From Devosia sp. XK-2 (lineage in GTDB: Bacteria > Pseudomonadota > Alphaproteobacteria > Rhizobiales > Devosiaceae): a DNA stretch of 64,000 nt. The position numbers were made by a program, and so were the translations under genes. Shown one piece after another: positions 26,341 to 34,463 of this stretch (within the stretch, counting starts at the first letter, position 1; the number at the start of each line of letters is the position of its first letter). The stretch covers positions 186,001 through 250,000 of the forward strand of contig NZ_CP146608.1 of the NCBI RefSeq assembly GCF_037113415.1, read 5' to 3'. The notes beneath the pieces were generated by a model. It did not search any database and was not told the origin of the DNA. It was given only the letters and a program-made list of their open reading frames with translations.

Positions 26341-27126
26341 CTAAACCGCCCCCTCGTCATAGCTATGCCCGGCCCGCAGGCCCTCGCGGACGCGTGCGGC
26401 TATGGCCAGAAATTCCGGCGTTTCGCGGATATCGAGGGGGCGCTCCCTGGGTAGGGTCGATTCAATAATATCGGTAACCCGGCCAGGGCGCGGCGACATG
26501 ACCACGATTTTGGTCGAGAGATAGACCGCCTCGGGAATGGAATGGGTGACGAAGCAAATCGTCTTCTGCGTTCTGTCCCAGAGTTTCAAAAGCTCGGAAT
26601 TGAGGTGGTCGCGGACGATTTCGTCCAGTGCCCCAAAGGGCTCGTCCATCAGCAATAGATCGGCATCGAAGCTGAGCGCCCGCGCGATGGAGGCGCGCTG
26701 CTGCATGCCGCCGGACAGCTGCCATGGATATTTCTTTTCAAAGCCGGAAAGGTTCACCAGCTCCATGGTGCGCTGGATGCGCTCGGCCTGCTCGCGGGCC
26801 GAATGTCCCATGATCTCAAGCGGCAGGGCGATGTTCTTTTCGATGGTGCGCCAGGGATAGAGCGCGGCCGCCTGGAACACATAGCCATAGGCCCGCGCCT
26901 TGCGCGCCTCTTCCGGGCTCATGCCGTTGACGCTGAGCGTCCCTGAAGTCGGTCTTTCGAGATCGGCAATGGTGCGCAGGAACGTGGTCTTGCCGCAGCC
27001 CGAAGGGCCAATGAAGGAGACAAAATCACCCTTCTCGATGGTGAGATTGACGTCGCTGAGGGCGACAACATCACCATCGCCGGTAGGGAAGGTCAGACCG
27101 AGATTTTGGGCGGAGACGACACTCAT
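26341..27126 (-). CDS. ABC transporter ATP-binding protein (SsuB/TauB type)
   Basis: 261 residues from the ATG at 27126. Walker A GPSGCGKTT, Q-loop VFQAAALYPW, signature LSGGMQQR, Walker B LLLMDEPFGALD and switch His in FVTHSIPEA are all intact. It powers the importer formed by the two permeases and the NMT1-type binding protein. It lies upstream of them on the same strand, separated from the next gene by a REP-like element. Frame continues upstream to 27240 but that part has no family resemblance. Confidence 0.9.
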   Translation of the reverse strand: MSVVSAQNLGLTFPTGDGDVVALSDVNLTIEKGDFVSFIGPSGCGKTTFLRTIADLERPTSGTLSVNGMSPEEARKARAYGYVFQAAALYPWRTIEKNIALPLEIMGHSAREQAERIQRTMELVNLSGFEKKYPWQLSGGMQQRASIARALSFDADLLLMDEPFGALDEIVRDHLNSELLKLWDRTQKTICFVTHSIPEAVYLSTKIVVMSPRPGRVTDIIESTLPRERPLDIRETPEFLAIAARVREGLRAGHSYDEGAV

Positions 27127-27163
27127 GGGGAGGGGAGCCTCTGCATCAACCGAACCAAGTCCA

Positions 27164-28615
27164 TCAAACCCCCGTCGCCGGAATACCCGTCCGCTCCACT
27201 TTGCGGGGCGCGACGATGTCCTTCCACTGGCTAAGCGCACGGTTCACAGGGTTTTTCGCCTCGCGGGCGACGAACTTGCCATGGCCCGGCTCGGCCTTCA
27301 CTTCGCTTTCAACGATGGAGACCTTGCCGCGGCTCAGAACGAAACGCGGCAGGCCCGTGACCTCGAACCCTTCGAACACGTTGTAGTCGATGACCGATTG
27401 CTGGCTTTTGGCCGAAATGGTCTTTTTCCGCTTCGGGTCCCAGACCACGAGATCGGCATCGGCGCCGACCATGACCGCACCCTTTTTGGGGTACATGTTG
27501 AGGATCTTGGCAATATTGGTTGAGGTGACGGCGACGAACTCATTGGGCGTCAGGCGACCCGTATTGACCCCGGCGGTCCAGAGCACCGGGAGACGATCTT
27601 CGAGGCCGCCCGTCCCATTGGGGATTTTCGCGAAATTGCCGATGCCGAAACGCTTCTGCTCGGTGGTGAAGGCACAATGGTCCGTCGCCACGCAGGAGAG
27701 CGAGCCAGACTGTAGGCCCGCCCAGAGCGAATCCTGATGCTGCTTGTTGCGGAAGGGCGGGGACATGACGCGGCGGGCGGCATGGTCCCAATCGGGATTG
27801 AAATATTCGCTTTCATCCAGCGTCAGATGTTGCACCAGCGGCTCGCCATAAACGCGCATGCCCTTCTGGCGGGCGCGGCGAATGGCTTCATGCGCCTGTT
27901 CGCAGGAGGTGTGGACGACATAAAGCGGCACGCCGGCCATATCGGCCAGCATGATGGCCCGATTGGTCGCTTCGCCCTCGACTTCGGGCGGGCGGGAATA
28001 GGCGTGAGCCTCCGGGCCATTATTGCCCTCGGCCAGGAGTTTGGCGGTCATGGCGGCGACGACATCGCCATTTTCGGCATGGACCAGCGGCAGGGCGCCG
28101 AGCGCGGCGCAGCGCTGGAACGAGGCGAACATCTCATCGTCATTGACCATGAGCGCGCCCTTATAGGCCATGAAATGCTTGAACGAGGTGATGCCCCGAT
28201 CAACCACCTGGGCCATTTCATTGAAGACCTGCTCGCCCCACCAGGTAATGGCCATGTGGAAGGAATAGTCGGTCGAGGCCTTGCCGGACTTGTTGTCCCA
28301 CATCTGGAGCGCCTCAAGCAGGCTCTGGTTCGGATTGGGCAGGCAGAAATCAACCACCATGGTGGTGCCGCCAGCCAGCGCCGCGCGCGTGCCGCTTTCA
28401 AAGTCGTCGGCCGAATAGGTGCCCATAAAGGGCATTTCGAGATGGGTATGCGGGTCGATGCCGCCGGGCATGATGAGACATCCGCTGGCGTCCAGCACCT
28501 CGTCGCCGGAAAGATTCTTGCCGATCTCGGCGATGACATCGCCTTCGATCTTGACGTCGGCTTCGTAGCTGAGATCGGCGGTCACAATAGTGCCGTTCTT
28601 GATGACTGTGCTCAT
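27164..28615 (-). CDS. hydA: Dihydropyrimidinase (D-hydantoinase)
   Basis: 483 residues of the cyclic amidohydrolase superfamily, hydrolysing 5,6-dihydrouracil/dihydrothymine to N-carbamoyl-beta-amino acids. Metal ligands are visible in GGIDPHTHLEMPF (~57-61), the carbamylated lysine in FKHFMAYKGAL (~150), His in VHAENGD and VHTSCEQ, and Asp in CVATDHCAF (~315). The ATG overlaps the stop of the DUF559 gene as ATGA. It is the second step of reductive pyrimidine breakdown, and downstream steps are in the same block; the first enzyme (PydA/PreAT) is not in the window. Confidence 0.93.
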   Translation of the reverse strand: MSTVIKNGTIVTADLSYEADVKIEGDVIAEIGKNLSGDEVLDASGCLIMPGGIDPHTHLEMPFMGTYSADDFESGTRAALAGGTTMVVDFCLPNPNQSLLEALQMWDNKSGKASTDYSFHMAITWWGEQVFNEMAQVVDRGITSFKHFMAYKGALMVNDDEMFASFQRCAALGALPLVHAENGDVVAAMTAKLLAEGNNGPEAHAYSRPPEVEGEATNRAIMLADMAGVPLYVVHTSCEQAHEAIRRARQKGMRVYGEPLVQHLTLDESEYFNPDWDHAARRVMSPPFRNKQHQDSLWAGLQSGSLSCVATDHCAFTTEQKRFGIGNFAKIPNGTGGLEDRLPVLWTAGVNTGRLTPNEFVAVTSTNIAKILNMYPKKGAVMVGADADLVVWDPKRKKTISAKSQQSVIDYNVFEGFEVTGLPRFVLSRGKVSIVESEVKAEPGHGKFVAREAKNPVNRALSQWKDIVAPRKVERTGIPATGV

Positions 28616-29049
28616 GATGCGTTCCCTTGTTTCCCCGGCCGCTCTTCACCTCTCCCTTTGGGGGAGAGGTCGGGCTTCGCGAAGCGAAGTCCGGGTGAGG
28701 GGGCCTTTTCTATGTGCTCGGATAGGACGGCAAAGACGCCATCGATATTGGTCAGGACATCCCTGTTCCAAAAGCGGATCACAGCGAAACCATAACTTTC
28801 AAGTTCGATCGTGCGAACGGCGTCACGCTTGTTCTGCGCATGTTGCCCGCCATCGACCTCGATGATCAGATCTGCTTCGCGACAGGCAAAATCAGCGATG
28901 TAGGGTCCAACCGGCAGCTGTCGGACGAATTTGAGCCCACGAAACTGCCGATTGCGCAGCAAGCGCCAAAGCTTTCGCTCCGCGTCCGACATATTGGATC
29001 GCAGGATCTTGGCCGCCTGCGCCGCAAACCGGGTTTTGAGTGTGCTCAT
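28612..29049 (-). CDS. DUF559 endonuclease-like protein
   Basis: 145 residues of the DUF559 family, related to Vsr-type mismatch endonucleases. The PD-(D/E)xK-like core is visible as IADFACREADLIIEVDGGQH (Asp, Glu, Asp) after a helical N-terminus with AERKLWRLLRNRQF and GLKFVRQLPVG. The last ~30 residues (from about SPGLRFAKPDLSPKGRGE) are encoded by a palindromic repeat element, a pattern I recall from other DUF559 genes of this order. An inverted copy of that repeat lies just upstream of the start. It interrupts the pyrimidine operon yet overlaps the hydA start, so it may be co-transcribed. Biological role unknown. Confidence 0.85.
   Translation of the reverse strand: MSTLKTRFAAQAAKILRSNMSDAERKLWRLLRNRQFRGLKFVRQLPVGPYIADFACREADLIIEVDGGQHAQNKRDAVRTIELESYGFAVIRFWNRDVLTNIDGVFAVLSEHIEKAPSPGLRFAKPDLSPKGRGEERPGKQGNAS
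28647..28705. repeat. Palindromic repeat inside the 3' end of the DUF559 gene
   Basis: It carries the CACCTCTCCC-TTTGG-GGGAGAGGT palindrome and ends with GGGTGAGGGGGCC. Read on the minus strand it matches the element at 29052-29102, so the two form an inverted pair around the gene. Confidence 0.85.
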
Positions 29050-29051
29050 TA

Positions 29052-29102
29052 GGCCCCCTCACCCGCCCCTTCGGGCCGACCTCTCCCCCAAAGGGAGAGG
29101 TG
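29052..29102. repeat. Palindromic repeat just upstream of the DUF559 gene
   Basis: Starts with GGCCCCCTCACCCG and ends with CCCCCAAAGGGAGAGGTG, the reverse complement of the blocks at 28647-28705. The centre differs (CCCCTTCGGG here, a longer TTCG-rich stem there). Confidence 0.85.
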
Positions 29103-29131
29103 TCGCTGCGCGACTTCAGCTGCCCGCTTTA

Positions 29132-30382
29132 TCACTCCACCACCCCCGCCGTCTCGACCACAGCGTGGAACAGAACATCGGCCCCTGCCGTTGCCCATTC
29201 CTTGGAAATGTCCTCAGCCTCGTTGTGGCTGAGGCCATCGACGCATGGGCACATGACCATGGCGGTTGGTGCGACGCGGTTGATCCAGCAGGCGTCGTGG
29301 CCGGCGCCCGAGACGATGTTGCGGTGGCTGTAGCCCAGCCGTTCGGCGGCGTCGCGGACGGCCTTGACGCAGTTTTCGTCGAAGGTGACGGGATCGAAAT
29401 GGCCGGTGGGCTCGATGGTGAGACCCAGGCCCAGTTCCTCGGCGATTTTTGCTGCTTCGGCCTCGATCTGCTCGCGCATGGAGGTGAGCTTGTCGAGTTC
29501 GGGCGAGCGGATGTCGATGGTGAAGACCGCTTTGCCCGGAATGACATTGCGCGAATTGGGGTAGACATTGGCCTGACCAATCGCTCCCACGGCATTGGGC
29601 TGATGGGCCATGGCGATGCGATGCACCGCCTCGGTCACGCGCGCCATGCCGAGCCCGGCATTGACGCGCATATTCATCGGCGTCGAGCCGGTATGGGCCT
29701 CCTTGCCGGTCAGGGTCACTTCAAGCCACCACAGGCCCTGCCCATGAGTGACGACACCGATATCCTTGCCTTCGGCTTCAAGGATCGGACCCTGCTCGAT
29801 ATGGAGTTCGAACATGGCGTGAATTTTGCGCGCACCAACCTTTTCCGGACCTTTCCAGCCAATACGCTCAAGCTCGTCGCCAAAGCGCTTGCCCTCCGCA
29901 TCGAGACGATCATAGGCCCAGTCCTGGGTATGCATGCCGGCAAAGACGCCCGAGGCCAGCATGGCCGGAGCAAAGCGGGTGCCCTCCTCATTGGTCCAAT
30001 TGGTGACAACGATAGGGCGTCGGGTCTTGATGCCAAGGTCGTTGAGCGTGCGGATCAGCTCGAGCCCACCCAAAACGCCTAACACGCCATCATATTTACC
30101 GCCCGTGGGCTGGGTATCGAGATGGCTGCCGACATAGACCGGATCAAGGCTCGGGTCCTCACCCTCGCGACGGGCGAACATGGTGCCCATTTCATCCACG
30201 CCAAGGGTCATGCCCGCATCTTCGCACCATTTGGCGAAGAGTTCGCGGCCCTGCTTGTCGCTGTCAGTGAGGGTCTGGCGATTATTGCCGCCGGCAATGC
30301 CGGGGCCAATCTTGGCCATTTCCATCAGGCTCTCCCAGAGCCGGTCGCCATTGATCCGAAGGTTTTCGCCGGGAGAGGTCAT
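29132..30382 (-). CDS. N-carbamoyl-beta-amino acid amidohydrolase (Zn-dependent, M20 fold)
   Basis: 416 residues of the hydantoinase/carbamoylase family (beta-ureidopropionase, allantoate amidohydrolase). Metal ligands: GSHLDTQPTGGKYDGVLG (His, Asp), NEEGTRF (Glu-Glu), and His in the ELHIEQGP block; substrate residues appear in GAGHDACWINRVAPTAMVM. In this operon it should hydrolyse N-carbamoyl-beta-alanine to beta-alanine, CO2 and ammonia, the third step of the reductive route. The start has TAGGAAAA upstream. An L-carbamoylase or allantoate role is possible in principle, but hydA and the aminotransferase support the pyrimidine one. Confidence 0.88.
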   Translation of the reverse strand: MTSPGENLRINGDRLWESLMEMAKIGPGIAGGNNRQTLTDSDKQGRELFAKWCEDAGMTLGVDEMGTMFARREGEDPSLDPVYVGSHLDTQPTGGKYDGVLGVLGGLELIRTLNDLGIKTRRPIVVTNWTNEEGTRFAPAMLASGVFAGMHTQDWAYDRLDAEGKRFGDELERIGWKGPEKVGARKIHAMFELHIEQGPILEAEGKDIGVVTHGQGLWWLEVTLTGKEAHTGSTPMNMRVNAGLGMARVTEAVHRIAMAHQPNAVGAIGQANVYPNSRNVIPGKAVFTIDIRSPELDKLTSMREQIEAEAAKIAEELGLGLTIEPTGHFDPVTFDENCVKAVRDAAERLGYSHRNIVSGAGHDACWINRVAPTAMVMCPCVDGLSHNEAEDISKEWATAGADVLFHAVVETAGVVE

Positions 30383-30391
30383 GATGTTTTC

Positions 30392-30694
30392 CTACGTTTG
30401 GTCGGGCGACCAGAGCGGTTCGTCGTCTGGCCGCAAGTAGACTTTGAGGCCACGACAGATCAGATTTCCCGGCACACGCCGTTCCTCCGTCAAACCGTAT
30501 CCGCCCCACTTTTCAGAGTAGAGGTGAAAGTGCTCGTTGCTTTGGGCACCGTCGACCCAGTTCATAGCGAGAAGCTCGCGCACAAGTTCGTCCCGTCCGG
30601 CGGCGTCCAGATAAATTTCCACAAGAGTGCTATCGGTGTCGCCATTGCTGTCTGGTTCCGCTCCGGGCGGGCTGATCTCGAGCGAGAGCCGCAT
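30392..30694 (-). CDS. Small Imm32-like orphan protein
   Basis: 100 residues, no signal peptide, acidic. The segment EHFHLYSEKWGGYGLTEE with a following GLKVYLRPDDE closely recalls the HLHLxxxxWGGxxL pattern of the Imm32 family of predicted immunity proteins. No toxin gene is adjacent. The start codon directly follows the stop of mmsA and the gene ends 9 bases before the amidohydrolase gene, so it is embedded in the pyrimidine operon. Either the family has a wider metabolic role or this is a captured orphan. Assignment is from memory of the motif. Confidence 0.55.
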   Translation of the reverse strand: MRLSLEISPPGAEPDSNGDTDSTLVEIYLDAAGRDELVRELLAMNWVDGAQSNEHFHLYSEKWGGYGLTEERRVPGNLICRGLKVYLRPDDEPLWSPDQT

Positions 30695-32191
30695 CTATTT
30701 CACGCTCGGGAAGCTGAATTCGGCGCCGCCCTTGATGCCTGCTGGCCAGCGGGTCGTCACCGTTTTGAGGCGAGTGTAGAAATGCACGCCTTCAGGTCCA
30801 TAGATGGAATGATCGCCGAACAGCGAGCGCTTCCAGCCGCCGAAGGAATGGTAGGCCACCGGCACCGGGATCGGCACATTGATGCCCACCATGCCCACTT
30901 CGATCTTGTCAGCAAATTCGCGCGCGGCATCGCCGTCGCGGGTGAAGATGGCCGTGCCATTGGCATATTCATGGCCATGGATGAGATCGACCGCATCCTT
31001 GAAGCTGTCGCGGCGGACGACCGACAGGACGGGCCCGAAAATCTCTTCCTTGTAGATTTTCATATTGGGCTCGACATTGTCGAACAGGGTCCCGCCGACG
31101 AAATAGCCGTTCTCATAACCCTGGAGCGAGAAACCGCGGCCATCCACGACGAGGTCTGCGCCTTCTTCGACACCAGAGTCGATATAGCCCAGGACCTTGT
31201 CACGGTGCATCTTGGTGACCACCGGACCCATTTCGGCATCCCTGTCGGTGGCCGGGCCGATCTTGAGCGCTTCGACGCGCGGCTTCAATTTGGCAACCAG
31301 CGCATCGGCTGTTTCCTTGCCCACCGGAACAGCCACGGAAATCGCCATGCAGCGTTCGCCGGCTGAGCCATAACCGGCGCCCATCAACGCATCGGCAGCC
31401 TGGTCCAGATCGGCATCAGGCATGATGACCATGTGGTTCTTGGCGCCGCCAAGGGCCTGCATGCGCTTACCGGCGTTGACGCCGCGCTGATAGACATATT
31501 CAGCGATCGGGGTGGAGCCAACAAAGCTGACCGCCTTGATGTCGGGATGGTCGAGAATGCCGTCGACCATTTCCTTGTCGCCATGAACGACATTGAGAAT
31601 GCCCTCGGGAAGGCCGGCTTCCATAAAGAGGTTCCAGGCCAGCATGGAGGCGGAGGGATCGCGCTCGGAAGGCTTGAGGATGAAGGCATTGCCGCAGGCA
31701 ATGGCCGCCGGATACATCCACATCGGCACCATGGCCGGGAAGTTGAACGGGGTAATGCCGGCAACCACGCCGAGCGGCTGCCGGTCCGAATAGCTGTCGA
31801 TGCTCGGGCCCACATTGCGTGAGAATTCGCCCTTCAGAAGCTGTGGAATGCCGCAGGCAAAGTCGACGCAGTCAATGCCGCGGGCCACTTCGCCCAGGGC
31901 ATCGTCATGCACCTTGCCATGTTCGCGCGAAATCTCACGGGCCAGATCGTCGGCATATTGATCGAGCAGCGCCTTGAACTTGAACATGACGCGGGCGCGC
32001 TTCATGGGCGTGGTATTGCCCCAGGCGACCTGCGCTTGCCTGGCGTTTTCAACCGCGGCATTGAGCTCGGCCATGGTCGACAGCGGCAGCTCGGCGCTCT
32101 GCTCGCCGGTGGCCGGATTGAAGACCGGGACACGGCGGGTCGAGGACGAGACATAGCGCTTGCCGGCAACGGCATTTTCGATGACGTGCAT
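30695..32191 (-). CDS. mmsA: CoA-acylating methylmalonate/malonate semialdehyde dehydrogenase
   Basis: 498 residues of the aldehyde dehydrogenase superfamily, MmsA branch. The nucleophile is C281 in GSAGERCMAIS, the cofactor region GITPFNFPAMVPMWM is typical, and the C-terminal FYTRLKTVTTRWP matches the subfamily. It converts malonate semialdehyde (from beta-alanine) to acetyl-CoA, and methylmalonate semialdehyde to propionyl-CoA. A strong ribosome site (GGAGGGG) precedes the ATG. It is downstream of the aminotransferase gene, separated by 66 bases that hold an inverted repeat. Confidence 0.93.
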   Translation of the reverse strand: MHVIENAVAGKRYVSSSTRRVPVFNPATGEQSAELPLSTMAELNAAVENARQAQVAWGNTTPMKRARVMFKFKALLDQYADDLAREISREHGKVHDDALGEVARGIDCVDFACGIPQLLKGEFSRNVGPSIDSYSDRQPLGVVAGITPFNFPAMVPMWMYPAAIACGNAFILKPSERDPSASMLAWNLFMEAGLPEGILNVVHGDKEMVDGILDHPDIKAVSFVGSTPIAEYVYQRGVNAGKRMQALGGAKNHMVIMPDADLDQAADALMGAGYGSAGERCMAISVAVPVGKETADALVAKLKPRVEALKIGPATDRDAEMGPVVTKMHRDKVLGYIDSGVEEGADLVVDGRGFSLQGYENGYFVGGTLFDNVEPNMKIYKEEIFGPVLSVVRRDSFKDAVDLIHGHEYANGTAIFTRDGDAAREFADKIEVGMVGINVPIPVPVAYHSFGGWKRSLFGDHSIYGPEGVHFYTRLKTVTTRWPAGIKGGAEFSFPSVK

Positions 32192-32221
32192 CAGGGTTTC
32201 CCCTCCAGTTTGGGAACACTC

Positions 32222-32245
32222 ATTCTATATCTGCGGGTATAGAAT
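32222..32245. promoter_or_regulatory. AT-rich inverted repeat between the aminotransferase and mmsA genes
   Basis: Perfect 8-base arms ATTCTATA and TATAGAAT around TCTGCGGG. It could be an operator for an internal promoter or an RNA hairpin; nothing else decides between these. Confidence 0.5.
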
Positions 32246-32257
32246 TCCTGTTCCATT

Positions 32258-33586
32258 CTACTCAAGCGTTTTGAGGATGCCCGAAAGGGTGGAGACGATT
32301 TCGCCGATCTGGCTCTCCGAAATGATCAGGGGCGGGGAGAGCGCAATGATGTCGCCTGTGGTGCGGATCAGAAGGCCCTGTTCATAGGCCTTGAGGAAGG
32401 CCGAAAACGCGCGCTTGGTCGGCTGCCCGGCAATTGGCTCGAGCTCGATGGCGCCGACCAGGCCGATATTGCGGATGTCGATGACATGGGGCAGGCCCTT
32501 GAGGGAGTGCAGGCCATCCTCCCAGACTTTCGCCAGCTCCGCCCCGCGCGTCAGCAGGCCTTCTTCCTTATAGGTTTCGAGCGTTGCCAGCGCCGCCGCC
32601 GAGGCGACCGGATTGCCCGAATAGGTATAGCCGTGGAAGAACTCGATCAGATGTTCCGGGCCCTGCATGAACGTGTCGTGGATTTCAGCCGACACCATGA
32701 CCGCACCCATAGGGATGACACCATTGGTCAGGCCCTTGGCGGTGACCATGATATCGGGCACCACGTCGAAGTAGTCGGCGCCAAAGGGCGTGCCGAGGCG
32801 TCCATAGCCGGTGATGACCTCATCGAATATCAGCAGAATGCCGTGCTTCCTGGTGATCTCGCGCAGGCGCTTGAGATAGCCCGGCGGCGGAATGAGCACG
32901 CCGGTGGAGCCGGCCACCGGCTCGACAATGACGGCCGCAATGGTGGAGGCATCGTGGAGGGTCACGATCCGTTCCAATTCATCAGCAAGGTCCGCCCCAT
33001 GTTCGGGCAGACCGCGCGAAAAGGCATTCTGCTTGAGATTATGGGTGTGCGGCATGTGGTCGACGCCTGTCAGCAGGGTGCCGAACATCTTGCGGTTGGT
33101 GACGATGCCACCCACGGAAATGCCACCAAAATTGACGCCATGATAGGCGCGCTCGCGACCGATCAGGCGGGTGCGCGAGCCCTCGCCCTTCACCCGGTGA
33201 TAGGCCAGGGCCACTTTGAGCGCGGTTTCAACCGATTCAGAGCCCGAATTGGTGAACAGCACATGATCAAGCCCATCAGGAGCAAGATCGACCAGTCGGT
33301 TGGCCAGCTCGAACGCCTTGGGATGACCCATCTGGAAGGCCGGTGCATAGTCGAGCTCGGCGGCCTGCTTGGCGATGGCCTCGACGATTTTGGGACGGGC
33401 ATGGCCGGCATTGACGCACCAGAGCCCAGCCGTGCCATCAAGTACCTGACGGCCATCAGCCGTGGTATAGTGCATATCCTTGGCTGCCACGAACATGCGC
33501 GGCGATTTCTTGAACTGGCGGTTTGCCGTAAAGGGCATCCAGAACGCGCTGAGGTCGTTCGGCGCAACATTGGACGAAGTGGACAC
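32258..33586 (-). CDS. Omega-amino acid:pyruvate aminotransferase (beta-alanine type)
   Basis: 442 residues of class III PLP aminotransferases. The PLP lysine is in MVTAKGLTNG (~285), the Asp of the cofactor site in LLIFDEVITGYGRLG (~255), and the GSESVETALK block near 110 binds the phosphate. It would convert beta-alanine plus pyruvate to malonate semialdehyde plus alanine, feeding mmsA. GTG start with GGGAG upstream. First gene of the minus-strand block, divergent from the TetR gene; the shared gap holds a RutR-like operator. Confidence 0.9.
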   Translation of the reverse strand: MSTSSNVAPNDLSAFWMPFTANRQFKKSPRMFVAAKDMHYTTADGRQVLDGTAGLWCVNAGHARPKIVEAIAKQAAELDYAPAFQMGHPKAFELANRLVDLAPDGLDHVLFTNSGSESVETALKVALAYHRVKGEGSRTRLIGRERAYHGVNFGGISVGGIVTNRKMFGTLLTGVDHMPHTHNLKQNAFSRGLPEHGADLADELERIVTLHDASTIAAVIVEPVAGSTGVLIPPPGYLKRLREITRKHGILLIFDEVITGYGRLGTPFGADYFDVVPDIMVTAKGLTNGVIPMGAVMVSAEIHDTFMQGPEHLIEFFHGYTYSGNPVASAAALATLETYKEEGLLTRGAELAKVWEDGLHSLKGLPHVIDIRNIGLVGAIELEPIAGQPTKRAFSAFLKAYEQGLLIRTTGDIIALSPPLIISESQIGEIVSTLSGILKTLE

Positions 33587-33659
33587 GAATTCCCGCTCCC
33601 ATTGAAACTGGCCTGGTCTTCATTTGGGTCTTGACGTGGACGCCCGAACCCCGGAAATT

Positions 33660-33675
33660 TTGACCAGTTGGAAAA
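33660..33675. promoter_or_regulatory. RutR-like operator in the divergent promoter
   Basis: TTGACCAGTTGGAAAA fits the known RutR palindrome TTGACCA-nn-TGGTCAA at 12 of 14 arm positions (left arm exact, right arm TGGaaAA). It lies ~35 bases upstream of the regulator start and ~74 bases from the aminotransferase start, so one site could control both directions. Confidence 0.75.
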
Positions 33676-33710
33676 ATGTTAGCATCCCTACACATTCCCG
33701 CAAGGCGAAA

Positions 33711-34454
33711 ATGGCAGCAAAAAAAGTGAAAGCCGCCGAGCAACGGCAGGTGAGCGCGAAGCGCCAGCACAAGGCCGACGCCAAGGCAGCTGCAACCCAT
33801 CCGCCCACGCGCCCGCGTCCGCTGACCCGCATCCAGAAGGAAAAGCAGGACATCATCCTGGAGGCGGCGCTGGAAGTGTTTTCGGTGCACGGATTTCGCG
33901 GCTCCACCATCGACCAGATCGCCGAAGTGGCGGGGATGAGTAAACCCAACCTGCTCTATTATTTCCCACGCAAGGAAGAGATTCACCGCCGGCTGATCGC
34001 CGAACTGCTCGACACCTGGCTGGCGCCTTTGCGCGAAATGAACGAGGACGGCGATCCTTTCGCCGAAATACGCTCCTATATTCGCCGCAAGCTGGAAATG
34101 GCGCGCGATTTTCCGCGCGAGAGCCGGCTATTTGCCAATGAGATGCTGCAGGGCGCGCCGCGCATCAACGAGATGATCGAGGTGGACCTCAAGGCGCTGG
34201 TCGATGAGAAGGCCAAGATACTCACGAGCTGGATGGATCAGGGGCGGCTGGCCCGGACCGACCCTTATCACCTGATCTTTTCGATCTGGGCAACCACCCA
34301 GCACTATGCCGATTTCGATGTGCAGGTGCGGGCCGTTTTGGGCAAGGGTCGCAATGGCGAAGGGCGCTTTGAAGACGCGGCGCGCTATCTCGAACAGCTT
34401 TTCATGCACGGCCTGACGCCCAGGCCCAGGCCGAACGGATCGCCTAAGAGCTAG
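33711..34454 (+). CDS. rutR: TetR-family regulator, RutR-like
   Basis: 247 residues. After a ~45-residue Lys/Ala-rich tail comes the TetR helix-turn-helix (DIILEAALEVFSVHGFRGSTIDQIAEVAGMSKPNLLYYFPRKEEI as landmark, DNA-contact helix SKPNLLYYF), then the ligand-binding domain with the LFANEMLQGAP block of RutR proteins. RutR binds uracil/thymine and lifts repression of pyrimidine catabolism. The start is set at ATG 33711 with an AAGGCG site; the frame upstream to 33624 would include the operator. The symbol is tentative, since orthology was not tested. Confidence 0.8.
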   Translation: MAAKKVKAAEQRQVSAKRQHKADAKAAATHPPTRPRPLTRIQKEKQDIILEAALEVFSVHGFRGSTIDQIAEVAGMSKPNLLYYFPRKEEIHRRLIAELLDTWLAPLREMNEDGDPFAEIRSYIRRKLEMARDFPRESRLFANEMLQGAPRINEMIEVDLKALVDEKAKILTSWMDQGRLARTDPYHLIFSIWATTQHYADFDVQVRAVLGKGRNGEGRFEDAARYLEQLFMHGLTPRPRPNGSPKS

Positions 34455-34463
34455 CGCGGGAGA

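Noticed and set aside
26191..29102. Palindromic repeats considered as CRISPR units.
   Set aside because: They are few, unevenly spaced and inverted, with no spacers of constant length and no cas genes.
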